64,000 nt of DNA from Pseudoxanthomonas yeongjuensis. Lineage in GTDB: Bacteria; Pseudomonadota; Gammaproteobacteria; Xanthomonadales; Xanthomonadaceae. The notes beneath the pieces are model-generated. The model made no database searches, had not been told where the DNA came from, and worked only from the letters and a program-made list of their open reading frames with translations. Location: NCBI RefSeq assembly GCF_010093345.1, contig NZ_PDWT01000001.1, positions 930,001 through 994,000 of the forward strand. The letters run 5' to 3'. The translations under genes and the position numbers were made by a program. Of this stretch, positions 49,641 through 57,792 are shown in pieces. Each line of letters begins with the position of its first letter. The first letter of the stretch is position 1.

Positions 49641-51212
49641 CTACTTCTTGCACCCCTGCAACTTGATCTCCTGCCCAGGCCGCACGCTATAGCCTGGCGC
49701 CTTCAATCCGTTCGCCTTCGCCAGCTGCTTCATGTCGCAATCGAACTTCCGCGAAATCTTGCCCAGGTTATCGCCGCGCGCCACCCGGTAATCGCGCACC
49801 TGCTGGGCCTTGGGCTTGGCCGGCTTGGGTTCGCCGGTGGCCACGGTGGTGGGCACGCCGGGCACGGGGGTGACGTCGCCGACCGCAACGCTGCCGGCCA
49901 AGGGCGAACGGGTGATCGCAGACTCCACGTTCGCCGCGATCAGGGTCCGGGCCAGGTCGGCGCGCGGGCCATTGACGCAATTGCGCGCATACAGGCTGGC
50001 GATCTTGGTGGTGCCCTTGAGCATGGTGTTGGCGGGAATCCAGCCATCGGCCTCGTAACGCGGATTGAGGTTGCGCAGCGCGCGCATATAGCCGTCGCGG
50101 GTGCCGCCATTGCCCAGGCAGATGGTCAGCTCATAGATGGAAGCGGCTCTGGCCAGCCTGAACGAGGCCGGCTGCGCGTCGACTTTCGGAAAGGTCAGCC
50201 CGTACTGCTTGGGATGCAGGAACAGCCACGCCGCCGCGATCACCATCGGCACGTAGTCCTTGGTTTCGCCGGGGAACTGGTTGTAGACCACCTCGTCCCA
50301 GAAACTGCGGCCGGCGAACTGGTTGTAGACGCGCTGGGCCCTGCCCTCGCCGCCGTTGTAGGCGGCCAGCGCCAGTTCGATGTTGTTGTTGAGCGCGCCC
50401 ATGCGCTCGTTGATGTAGTCGGCGCTGGCCATGCCCACCGCCTGCGGATCGAAGCGGGTATCGAAACCGGTGCCATCCGGACCCAGGCCGAAGCGGCGGC
50501 CGGTGGCCGGCATGAACTGCATCAGGCCGGCGGCGCCGGCTCGTGAGCTGGCGTGGACACGGCCGTTGGATTCCTTGGCCATGATCCCGAACAGCAGCGC
50601 TTCGGGCAGTCCATCCCGCTGCCACGACGGCCACATCGACGGACGCACGTACTGGTAATTTTCGTAACTGGTGATCAGCGACACGCGCATGTCGGTCAGC
50701 CAGCGGCGGATGCCGGCCTGCACCGCCGGGTTGTATTCCACCATCCGGTCGAAGGCGTGGCGCTGGTCGTTGAGCAGCGCGGCGGCGCGCTCGGCTTCCG
50801 GCAGGTTCGCCACCACCACGGCATGGTCGGTGCCGTCGTCGAGCAGGTCGACCTCGGCATCTTCCTCGGAAGCGGAGGATTCCGCATCGACGTTCTGCTT
50901 GAGCAGGCGCTTGTACGCGGTCAGCAGGGTATGCATCTGGCAACCGCGCTGTTTGGTGCAGGCGTCCAGTACGTCTTCCATGTCCTCCAGCGCCGCGTCG
51001 CCTTCGGTGCTGCCCTTGGGATCGCTGTTGGCGCTCAGCACCAGCGCGGCCCGGTAGCGCTTCTCGGCCGCCTCCATGCGCTGGTTGAGGGCTTCCGCGG
51101 CTTGCTGGTCGCGTGCGGAGACGCGCTGGGCCAGGACGGAAGGAGTGATGAACAGAAGCGGCAGCGCTGCCAGCAACGGCCAGGCGCGGGAAAGGAAAAT
51201 CCGGGAAGGCAT
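49641..51212 (-). CDS. mltD: membrane-bound lytic murein transglycosylase D-like
   Basis: Periplasmic peptidoglycan-cleaving enzyme of 523 residues. Signal peptide (WPLLAALPLLFITPSVLA), long helical region, SLT domain from about residue 200 with catalytic Glu in MAKESNGRVHA and GAAGLMQFMPATGRRFG, then NIELALAAYNGGEGR. A single C-terminal LysM (VARGDNLGKISRKFDCD) binds glycan; MltD often has two or more. No lipobox is seen, so it may not be a lipoprotein. Confidence 0.92.
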   Translation of the reverse strand: MPSRIFLSRAWPLLAALPLLFITPSVLAQRVSARDQQAAEALNQRMEAAEKRYRAALVLSANSDPKGSTEGDAALEDMEDVLDACTKQRGCQMHTLLTAYKRLLKQNVDAESSASEEDAEVDLLDDGTDHAVVVANLPEAERAAALLNDQRHAFDRMVEYNPAVQAGIRRWLTDMRVSLITSYENYQYVRPSMWPSWQRDGLPEALLFGIMAKESNGRVHASSRAGAAGLMQFMPATGRRFGLGPDGTGFDTRFDPQAVGMASADYINERMGALNNNIELALAAYNGGEGRAQRVYNQFAGRSFWDEVVYNQFPGETKDYVPMVIAAAWLFLHPKQYGLTFPKVDAQPASFRLARAASIYELTICLGNGGTRDGYMRALRNLNPRYEADGWIPANTMLKGTTKIASLYARNCVNGPRADLARTLIAANVESAITRSPLAGSVAVGDVTPVPGVPTTVATGEPKPAKPKAQQVRDYRVARGDNLGKISRKFDCDMKQLAKANGLKAPGYSVRPGQEIKLQGCKK

Positions 51213-51348
51213 CAGCGGATACGACTACAGGAAAAAGGCAGGTTAGCCTCGCGACGCTGCATGGGGCAAGGTTGACAAGCGCCGCCATTGCCCTGAGCGA
51301 CAGGTTCAACCGCTAGAATCCCCGCTCCACTTCATCATCAGGAACGAC

Positions 51349-52854
51349 ATGGATCCCATCCTGCTAGGCAAAGGCATCACCGACGAGGTCGCGGTCACGC
51401 TTCTGCCCAAATTCGGCAACCGCCATGGACTGGTCGCCGGCGCCACCGGCACCGGCAAGACCGTGACCCTGATGACCCTGGCCGAAGGTTTCTCGAAGCT
51501 GGGCGTGCCGGTATTCATGGCCGACGTGAAGGGCGATGTGTCCGGCCTGGCCGTGGCCGGCGACGGCAATGAAAAGATCCTGCAGCGTGCCAGGGACCTC
51601 GGCGTCGCCGACTACGCGCCCGGCGCCAGCCCGGTGATCTTCTGGGACCTGTACGGCAAGAAGGGCCACCCCGTGCGGACCACGGTCAGCGAAATAGGCT
51701 CGCTGCTGCTGGCCCGCATCCTGGAACTGAACGACACCCAGAGCGGCGTGCTCGACATCGTGTTCAAGCTGGCCGACGACCGCGGCCTGCTGCTGCTGGA
51801 CCTGGACGACCTGCGCGCCCTGCTCGCCCTGGTCGCCGACGAACGCAAGGACATCGCCACCGAATACGGCCTGGTCAGCACCGCCTCGGTCGGCGCGATC
51901 CAGCGCTCGCTGCTGCGCCTGGCCCAGAACGGCGGCGAAGGCTTCTTCGGCGAACCGGCGCTGGAACTGGCCGACCTGATGCGCACCACCACCGATGGAC
52001 GCGGGGTGATCGGCATCCTCGCCGCCGACCAGTTGGTCCTCAATCCGCGCTTGTATTCCAGCTTCCTGCTGTGGCTGCTCTCGGAACTGTTCGAGCAGTT
52101 GCCGGAAGTCGGCGACCTGGACAAGCCCAAGCTGGTGTTCGTGTTCGACGAAGCGCACCTGCTGTTCGACGATTCCCCGCCGGCGCTGGTACAGCGCGTG
52201 GAACAGGTGGTGCGGCTGATCCGTTCCAAGGGCGTGGGCGTGTATTTCTGCTCGCAGTTCCCCGACGACGTGCCCGACAACATCCTCGGCCAGCTCGGCA
52301 ACCGCGTGCAGCACGCGTTGCGCGCGTTCACCCCGCGCGACCAGAAGGCGGTGCGCACCGCCGCTGAAACCTTCGTACCCAACCCCAAGCTCGACGTAGC
52401 CGAAGCCATCTCCAAGCTGGGCACCGGCGAGGCGCTGGTCTCCACCCTGCAGGACAAGGGCGTGCCGATGCCGGTGCAGCAGACCCTGATCGCACCGCCG
52501 CGTTGCCGCATGGGCTCGATCAGCGATGCCGAACGCGCCCAGGTGCGTGCCGGCAGCCCGGTGGGCGCGAAATACGACAACGCCATCGACCGCGAATCGG
52601 CCTCGGAAATGCTGGCCAAACGCGCCGAAACCGCGGCGGAGAAAGCCGAAGCGCCGCCGGCCAAGACCCGCGCGCAGGACGACAGCCAGGAAGGCGGCTT
52701 CGGCCAGTCGGTGAAGGACGCGGTGTTCGGCACCAAGCGCCGCCAGGGCATGGTCGAGACCATGGCCAAGCAGACCGCGCGCACGGTCGGCAACCAGGTC
52801 GGCCGGCAGATATTGCGCGGCCTGCTTGGCGGCATCTTCGGCGGAAAGCGCTGA
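51349..52854 (+). CDS. helicase HerA-like ATPase (DUF853)
   Basis: FtsK/HerA-superfamily P-loop ATPase of 501 residues, DUF853 family. Walker A GATGTGKT at 31-38, Walker B LVFVFDEAHLLF at about 262, and an arginine-finger region near ALRAFTPRDQKAVR. The C-terminal 90 residues are Ala/Lys-rich and end in GGIFGGKR. No NurA partner gene is next to it. Biological role is not established. Upstream 51213-51348 is shared with the divergent mltD. Confidence 0.92.
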   Translation: MDPILLGKGITDEVAVTLLPKFGNRHGLVAGATGTGKTVTLMTLAEGFSKLGVPVFMADVKGDVSGLAVAGDGNEKILQRARDLGVADYAPGASPVIFWDLYGKKGHPVRTTVSEIGSLLLARILELNDTQSGVLDIVFKLADDRGLLLLDLDDLRALLALVADERKDIATEYGLVSTASVGAIQRSLLRLAQNGGEGFFGEPALELADLMRTTTDGRGVIGILAADQLVLNPRLYSSFLLWLLSELFEQLPEVGDLDKPKLVFVFDEAHLLFDDSPPALVQRVEQVVRLIRSKGVGVYFCSQFPDDVPDNILGQLGNRVQHALRAFTPRDQKAVRTAAETFVPNPKLDVAEAISKLGTGEALVSTLQDKGVPMPVQQTLIAPPRCRMGSISDAERAQVRAGSPVGAKYDNAIDRESASEMLAKRAETAAEKAEAPPAKTRAQDDSQEGGFGQSVKDAVFGTKRRQGMVETMAKQTARTVGNQVGRQILRGLLGGIFGGKR

Positions 52855-52945
52855 TATACGCTGGATATGACCCAGGGAATATCCGTCGAGAAGTGACCGC
52901 CCGGGCAAGTCGCTTCTGGCCGGAAATCCACAACACACACAACTC

Positions 52946-53014
52946 TTGGACCCGTCGACTCCCTGCTAGTATGCAGGGCGAGCAGGCAGCTCGAACCCAT
53001 TACATTAAGGAGGA
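52946..53014 (+). promoter_or_regulatory. promoter and strong ribosome site of the 53-kb orphan gene
   Basis: TTGGAC at 52946-52951 and TAGTAT at 52967-52972 (15-base spacing, short) may be -35 and -10. A near-complete Shine-Dalgarno AAGGAGGA lies at 53007-53014, 9 bases before the ATG. This is the strongest ribosome site I saw in the window. The rest of 52855-53023 shows nothing else. Confidence 0.5.
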
Positions 53015-53023
53015 TGTAGTTTC

Positions 53024-54250
53024 ATGAAAATTGAAGCAGTGGTTATCGGATTACTCGCTTGCACGATTTCCCCGTCGAATGCGCAGGGGCACCCCGCCAC
53101 CAACGGCGCATCGGCCGACGATCGGAACACCCCCGACGGAGTCCTCCAGGTTGCGGGCATCGAGCAACCGCGGAATCAGGACGGCAATCCCGTACCGAAG
53201 CGCAGGAAATGGCGGCTGAGCAAAGCCGAAAAGGCCGCCGAAAAACAAGAGCAGGCGAGGCAGGCGCTGCTTGATGCCACCGACATGCTTTTCCTGGGCG
53301 CGCTTTCTTCGGGGAAGTCCATCGTTGTGACCACAACGATCAACCTGGACAGCAAGTATGTCGGACCAGACGCGGTGACGGAAAACAACGCGATGTATGT
53401 GACCAGCAAATCCGGCATATTCATAACCGACCTGACCTCGACAAGCGAATGGAAAAACACGCAGGTTTCCGGAGCCACCTTCAAGGTCGGCAATGAGGCC
53501 CAGGCCGAGAAAATAGGGTTGGAAGGCTCGTTCTACCGATTCGCCTCGGGCGGCACGCTGTACCAGGTCTATATCGTGGAGCCTGGCGTCTATTCGCTCT
53601 CCGGCAGCAGCTATGAAGTACGCCGCATGAAAGCGCCGCCCGTCGGCGGCGGCAGTCCAGCCGGGAGGCCGGGCCTGGGGCGAGTGACTTTCCTGGAAAC
53701 AAAAAACTCCGAGTACGAACGGGGCCAGGAATGGCGCGGCGAGCAGTACACGACCGAAACCGTCCAGAGCAGTTATTGCAACCTGGTCATTGCCGGATCC
53801 GACCAGTGCGTGTCGTGGGGGACGAGGACCGACGAGGTGCCACGACAGACACGCGCGGCGGGTTATTACCCAACGATAGAGGAATACAAGGTCGACGGAG
53901 TGACAGCCACTGCAAGGCTTTCGAAGAACTTCGCCTCCTTCACTGTCGGTCCCGGGGAAGCCGTATTGGTGGACGGGTTGTTCGCGGCGTATCCCGTGAT
54001 GAATTTCGACGATGGCTCCTGCCAGCGCATCGACGCTAACAAGGTCGATTGCGAGATCACCGATTACGCCTTGACCCGCATGCCGGCTTCCATCGAAGAG
54101 GTCAGGAAAAACAATCCTGCAGCCAGGGGCTATCCGAGGTTGGCCCAGGTTCTTTCCACGATTCAATACCGCCCCCTGGATATCCTGGCAAAACCGGAGT
54201 CTTCCAAAACCGAAGGGGCGCAGAGTTATGTTTTATCGGCTGGAGAATGA
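53024..54250 (+). CDS. orphan secreted protein
   Basis: 408 residues, no family recognised. A signal peptide (VVIGLLACTISPSNA) is followed by a Lys/Glu/Ala-rich stretch at about 63-88 (RRKWRLSKAEKAAEKQEQAR). The rest is beta-rich in appearance, with Thr/Ser/Gly-rich strands and four Cys in two pairs (SSYCNLVIAGSDQC; DGSCQRIDANKVDC) that could form disulfides in the periplasm or outside. Lower GC than its neighbours and strong ribosome site suggest a recently gained, well-translated gene. The downstream region holds a frameshifted gene remnant. Confidence 0.8.
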   Translation: MKIEAVVIGLLACTISPSNAQGHPATNGASADDRNTPDGVLQVAGIEQPRNQDGNPVPKRRKWRLSKAEKAAEKQEQARQALLDATDMLFLGALSSGKSIVVTTTINLDSKYVGPDAVTENNAMYVTSKSGIFITDLTSTSEWKNTQVSGATFKVGNEAQAEKIGLEGSFYRFASGGTLYQVYIVEPGVYSLSGSSYEVRRMKAPPVGGGSPAGRPGLGRVTFLETKNSEYERGQEWRGEQYTTETVQSSYCNLVIAGSDQCVSWGTRTDEVPRQTRAAGYYPTIEEYKVDGVTATARLSKNFASFTVGPGEAVLVDGLFAAYPVMNFDDGSCQRIDANKVDCEITDYALTRMPASIEEVRKNNPAARGYPRLAQVLSTIQYRPLDILAKPESSKTEGAQSYVLSAGE

Positions 54251-54354
54251 GATTCAGGGAGCGTCTGCAACAATCCGACCCCTTCCGGTCAGCCGCGCTC
54301 TACTCGCTCCACGGCACTCGCTGTGCATTCTCGACGGCAAGCGAGAGACGACCA

Positions 54355-54728
54355 ATGAGAGCATGCATGCCGCTCCTGGCAACGGCGTTATTGGGCGTAG
54401 CACAATCCGCCTACGCCCGGAGCGCGACCGAGAACGGCGGTTATGGGCCGATCGCGCGGTCCAAGGAGCGCCTGCCTGATTCTCGACAAGGAAAATGGTG
54501 GACCGGAGATGTTCGGCTTCCGCGTCGGCGATGCCGCGAACCAACTGTCGCTGGATGGAGGCGACTGCACCGCGGCCGATGGACTCGATGCTCCTCACCG
54601 GCCCAGGCGCACGCGAAGCGGGCGATGGCCATCGGATTGCATCGCTGAACGGCCGCCCGGAGGATTTGGTTCTACTATTCGCATTTGCTGCACTCCAGAT
54701 GTTCCAGAAGAAACTCACAGGAAGCCAG
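54355..54728 (+). pseudogene. frameshifted remnant of a small secreted protein
   Basis: ATG 54355 opens a signal peptide (MRACMPLLATALLGVAQSAYA), but after about 35 codons the coding-like sequence moves to the next frame (ACLILDKENGGPEMFGFRV, DAANQLSLDGGDC) and then to the third (MLLTGPGAREAGDGHRIASL, GRPEDLVLLFAFAALQMF). Two shifts within 370 bases indicate a broken gene. It could be chance frames; no homolog is recognised. The 54251-54354 stretch before it shows nothing clear. Confidence 0.4.
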
Positions 54729-54732
54729 ATCA

Positions 54733-55185
54733 ATGACCCGTCGAACACTACTTCTGCTTGCGCTCGTCGCCGCATCGGCGACCGCCTGCAAACCCGAAGA
54801 GCCTGCGGCACCGGCTGAACCCGTCGCAACCCCAGCCACCACGCCTGCGGATGCCGCCAATCCGGTCGATGCCAGCGCCGCGGTCGAGAACACGCCCGCA
54901 ACGGATGCGAGCAGCGCCACGCTCGATAGCAAAGCGCTGGCCGGCAAGTTCGACGACGGCGAATCGGTGCTGGAACTGCGCGCCGACGGCAGCTACGTGC
55001 AGACATTGCAGGCCGGCGGCAATCCGATTTCCACCGATGGCAGCTGGAGCGCGGCGGACGGCGGCGGCTTGTTGCTGGACCCCAACAGCAAGTCCGCCGA
55101 AGACGTCCGCTTCCAGGTCGTCTCCAACGACGAATTGCGCAGCGGCGACGGCACCCGCACCTTCCGCCGCGTCGCCGGCCAGTAA
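54733..55185 (+). CDS. small lipoprotein
   Basis: 150-residue lipoprotein: signal peptide with lipobox ATAC (Cys 19), an Ala/Pro/Thr-rich linker to about residue 63, then a small domain (GKFDDGESVLELRADGSYVQ ... TDGSWSAADGGGLLLDP) that resembles NlpE-like or other short beta-barrel lipoproteins. ATG 54733 gives the lipobox; an earlier ATG does not. It ends directly at the greB start (0 bases between), so they are probably cotranscribed. Confidence 0.75.
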   Translation: MTRRTLLLLALVAASATACKPEEPAAPAEPVATPATTPADAANPVDASAAVENTPATDASSATLDSKALAGKFDDGESVLELRADGSYVQTLQAGGNPISTDGSWSAADGGGLLLDPNSKSAEDVRFQVVSNDELRSGDGTRTFRRVAGQ

Positions 55186-55695
55186 GTGAGCCGTTGGCGT
55201 CCGCCCGGGGAGAAAAGCACCGCCCTGATCACGCGCCAGGGCCATGACCGCCTGAAGGCAGAACTGGACGACCTGTGGCGGGTGCGGCGTCCGGAAGTGG
55301 TCGTCGCGCTCACCGCAGCCGCCGCCGAAGGCGATCGTTCGGAAAACGCCGAGTACCACTATCGCAAGAAGCAACTGGGCGAGATCGACCGCCGCGTGCG
55401 CTACCTGACCAAGCGCCTGGAGGTATTGCGCGTGGTCGATACGCCACCCGCCGACCCGGAGGCGGTGTTCTTCGGCGCCACGGTCGAACTCGAGAACATC
55501 GCCAATGGCGCCCTGTCGCGTTACCGCATCGTCGGACCCGACGAAACCGATGCCTCGCGCGGCTACATCAGCATCGATTCGCCGCTGGCGCGGGCCTTGC
55601 TGAAGAAGCACATCGACGATGAAGTGGAAGCCAGCCTGCCCGGCGGCATCCAGTCGTTCGCGGTCATCGGCGTGGACTACATCGACCTGTCCTGA
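55186..55695 (+). CDS. greB: transcription elongation factor GreB
   Basis: Rescues backtracked RNA polymerase by stimulating transcript cleavage, 169 residues from GTG 55186. The coiled-coil tip carries the acidic pair in [20 protein letters not shown], and the C-terminal domain contains [10 protein letters not shown] and [16 protein letters not shown]. The [20 protein letters not shown] segment supports GreB over GreA. Confidence 0.95.
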   Translation: MSRWRPPGEKSTALITRQGHDRLKAELDDLWRVRRPEVVVALTAAAAEGDRSENAEYHYRKKQLGEIDRRVRYLTKRLEVLRVVDTPPADPEAVFFGATVELENIANGALSRYRIVGPDETDASRGYISIDSPLARALLKKHIDDEVEASLPGGIQSFAVIGVDYIDLS

Positions 55696-55777
55696 GCCGC
55701 GCCTACCTCCTCCCTTGCGCGCAGCGCAGGGAAGGAGCATGAAGCGCGAGCTGTTGACCTCCTCCCATGCGTAGCAG

Positions 55778-55862
55778 GGGAGGATTGAGGAGGGGTGCTT
55801 GTGATCTTGATCTTGATCTTGATCTTGATCTTGATCCTGCTTCCAACCTCCTCACTCCTCAC
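55778..55862. repeat. short inverted repeat, GAGTGAG-like, probably decayed
   Basis: 55778-55793 and 55847-55862 are inverted arms matching at 14 of 16 bases (GTGAGGAGTGAGGAGG and variant). The modules resemble the 9.4-kb element. The spacer is filled by a hexanucleotide tandem repeat. Confidence 0.5.
55802..55837. repeat. TGATCT hexanucleotide tandem repeat, six units
   Basis: Five perfect TGATCT units and a sixth TGATCC. Because the unit is six bases, copy-number change would not shift any frame. It lies upstream of the dienelactone hydrolase gene, in its open frame as an Ile-Leu run, but the likely start is 189 bases later. Confidence 0.9.
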
Positions 55863-55887
55863 GAAAAGCTCTGGCTTCAATGCGAAA

Positions 55888-55959
55888 GCATCGCGGGCAA
55901 GGCCTGCTCCTACAAAGCCGGAAGCATCGTGGGCTGGGTCCGCTCCTGCAAGGCCGGAA
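55888..55959. repeat. tandem 36-bp direct repeat of REP sequence
   Basis: 55888-55923 and 55924-55959 are direct copies (GCATCG..GGGC..GCTCCT.CAA.GCCGGAA) differing at several bases, and a third partial copy begins at 55960. They belong to the GTAGGAGC family in reverse orientation. With the two repeats above they fill most of the 330-base gap between greB and the hydrolase; no gene is seen there. Confidence 0.8.
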
Positions 55960-56025
55960 GCATCGCCTGTGCGAGGGAGCCCGCCCGAGGGATTAAACTC
56001 GCCTCCTCTCGTCGAGGAGCCGGAC

Positions 56026-56685
56026 ATGGGCCAGTGGATCGATCTGCACACCGCGCACGGCGACATCGCCGCCTGGCGTGCCGAACCGGCGGGCAAGCCG
56101 CGCGGCGCGATCGTGGTGATCCAGGAGATCTTCGGCGTCAACCCGCATATCCGCAGCGTCGCCGGGGATTTCGCCAGCGAAGGCTACGTGGCCCTGGCGC
56201 CCGCGTTCTTCGATGTACTGGAACCCGGGGTCGAACTCGGCTACGACGATGAAGGCATTGCCAGGGGCCGTGACCTGATCACCCGGCTTGGCCTGGAAAA
56301 AACGGTGGGCATCGTGGACGACGCGGCCAGGTCGCTTTCCGGTATCGGCCCCATAGGCACGGTGGGCTACTGCTGGGGCGGCACCGTCGCCCTGCTCGCC
56401 GCGCTGCGCCTGGGATTGCCCTCTGTCAGCTACTACGGCTCGCGCGACGTGCCGTTCCTGGGCGAAGCGCCGAAGGCTCCGCTCATCTTCCACTTCGGCG
56501 AGCGCGACAAGTCGATCCCGCCGGAAATGGTCCAGCAACATCGCGATGCGTTGCCGCAGATGCCGGTGTACACCTACCCCGCCGATCATGGTTTCAATTG
56601 CGACGCACGCGCCAGTTACGATCCAGCCAGCGCGAAACTCGCCCGCCAGCGCACCCTCGCTTTCTTCGCCGACCATCTCGCTTGA
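56026..56685 (+). CDS. dienelactone hydrolase family protein
   Basis: Alpha/beta hydrolase with a Cys nucleophile, 219 residues, cytoplasmic. Conserved parts are VIQEIFGVNPHIRSVAG (Glu), TVGYCWGGTVAL (Cys), an Asp in GERDKSIPPEM and His in YPADHGFNCD. ATG 56026 has GAGGAG 8 bases upstream; an in-frame extension through the repeats is judged spurious. It precedes the HIT gene by 10 bases. The natural substrate is not known. Confidence 0.92.
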   Translation: MGQWIDLHTAHGDIAAWRAEPAGKPRGAIVVIQEIFGVNPHIRSVAGDFASEGYVALAPAFFDVLEPGVELGYDDEGIARGRDLITRLGLEKTVGIVDDAARSLSGIGPIGTVGYCWGGTVALLAALRLGLPSVSYYGSRDVPFLGEAPKAPLIFHFGERDKSIPPEMVQQHRDALPQMPVYTYPADHGFNCDARASYDPASAKLARQRTLAFFADHLA

Positions 56686-56695
56686 GGCACAACCC

Positions 56696-57103
56696 GTGAC
56701 CGATTTCCTCCTCGACCCGCGCCTGGCCGCCGACAGCGCGTTCATCGCCGACGGGCCGCTGTCGCAGGTGCGGCTGATGGACGACACGCGTTTCCCGTGG
56801 CTGCTGCTGGTGCCGCGCGTGACCGGTGCCTCCGAATGGCTGGAACTGGACGGCGCGCAACAACGCCTGTTGCTGGCCGAGGTCAACCGGGCCGGCAACC
56901 TGGTCCGCGCATTGCCCGGCGTGGAAAAACTCAACATCGGCGCGCTCGGCAACATCGTGCGCCAGTTGCACGTGCACCTGGTCGGCCGCCATGCCGGCGA
57001 TGCCGCGTGGCCGGGACCGGTATGGGGTAGCGGCACCGCGCAGCGGCACGCACCGGAGGCGCTGGCCACGCAGGTCGAATTCTGGCGCTCGCGGCTGCAA
57101 TGA
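56696..57103 (+). CDS. HIT domain protein
   Basis: Histidine-triad nucleotide hydrolase or transferase of 135 residues from GTG 56696. The HIT motif reads QLHVHLVGRHAGDAAWPGPV; the third His of the triad is Val, as in a known proteobacterial subgroup, while the catalytic His is kept. It overlaps pxpB by 4 bases, so it opens the pxp transcript. Role in that pathway is unclear. Confidence 0.88.
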   Translation: MTDFLLDPRLAADSAFIADGPLSQVRLMDDTRFPWLLLVPRVTGASEWLELDGAQQRLLLAEVNRAGNLVRALPGVEKLNIGALGNIVRQLHVHLVGRHAGDAAWPGPVWGSGTAQRHAPEALATQVEFWRSRLQ

Positions 57104-57792
57104 CCCCGGCATTCGAAGCGCTGGCCGACGATGCGCTGTTGCTGCGCTTCGGCAACGCGATCGAGCAAATCCACAACACCCGGGCCCTTGCCGTTGCGCG
57201 GCGCCTGCGCGAACGGCAACCGCCGTGGCTGCGCGACGTGGTGCCGGCCTACGCCAGCCTCGCGGTGTTCTTCGATTGCGACAGCATCGACGACGCCGAT
57301 CCGCACGCCTTGGTGGCTGCGGTCTTGCGCAACTGCCTGGATGCGGGCACGGAAGCGGACGAAGCCCATGCGCGCACCGTCGACATACCGGTCTGCTACG
57401 ACCACAGCATGGCTCCCGACCTGGCGGAAGCCGCCGACGAACTCGGTCTCGGCATCGAGGAGCTGATCCATCGTCACTGCGCCGCGGATTACACCGTAGC
57501 GATGATCGGTTTCGCACCGGGATTCCCCTATCTGCTCGGCCTGCCGGAATCGCTGACGCTACCGCGCCTGGCCACGCCGCGCACGCGCGTGCCCGCTGGT
57601 TCGGTCGCCATCGGCGGCAACCAGACCGGCATCTATCCTCGCGAAAGCCCGGGTGGCTGGCGTTTGCTCGGACGCACGCCGTTGGCGTTGTTCGACCCCG
57701 CGCGCACTGCGCCCTCGCTGCTCGCGCCCGGCGATCGCGTGCGTTTCCAGCGCATCGGCCTTGCAGCATTCGAACGCATGGCATCGTCATGA
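57100..57792 (+). CDS. pxpB: 5-oxoprolinase subunit PxpB
   Basis: AHS1/KipI-family subunit of the prokaryotic ATP-dependent 5-oxoprolinase, 230 residues. Signatures are VAMIGFAPGFPYLLGLP and VPAGSVAIGGNQTGIYPRES. Acts with PxpA and PxpC to open 5-oxoproline to glutamate. It overlaps both neighbours by 4 bases. Confidence 0.95.
   Translation: MTPAFEALADDALLLRFGNAIEQIHNTRALAVARRLRERQPPWLRDVVPAYASLAVFFDCDSIDDADPHALVAAVLRNCLDAGTEADEAHARTVDIPVCYDHSMAPDLAEAADELGLGIEELIHRHCAADYTVAMIGFAPGFPYLLGLPESLTLPRLATPRTRVPAGSVAIGGNQTGIYPRESPGGWRLLGRTPLALFDPARTAPSLLAPGDRVRFQRIGLAAFERMASS

Noticed and set aside
51349-52854. HerA-NurA or a defence-type ATPase system
   Set aside because: The ATPase is a DUF853 housekeeping-type protein and no nuclease or other defence gene is next to it.
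55888-55975. CRISPR-like direct repeats
   Set aside because: The 36-base copies are contiguous with no spacers and belong to the REP family; no cas genes are present.
55795-56025. N-terminal extension of the dienelactone hydrolase with an Ile-Leu run
   Set aside because: It is made of tandem and REP repeats; a good ribosome site and the family start lie at 56026.
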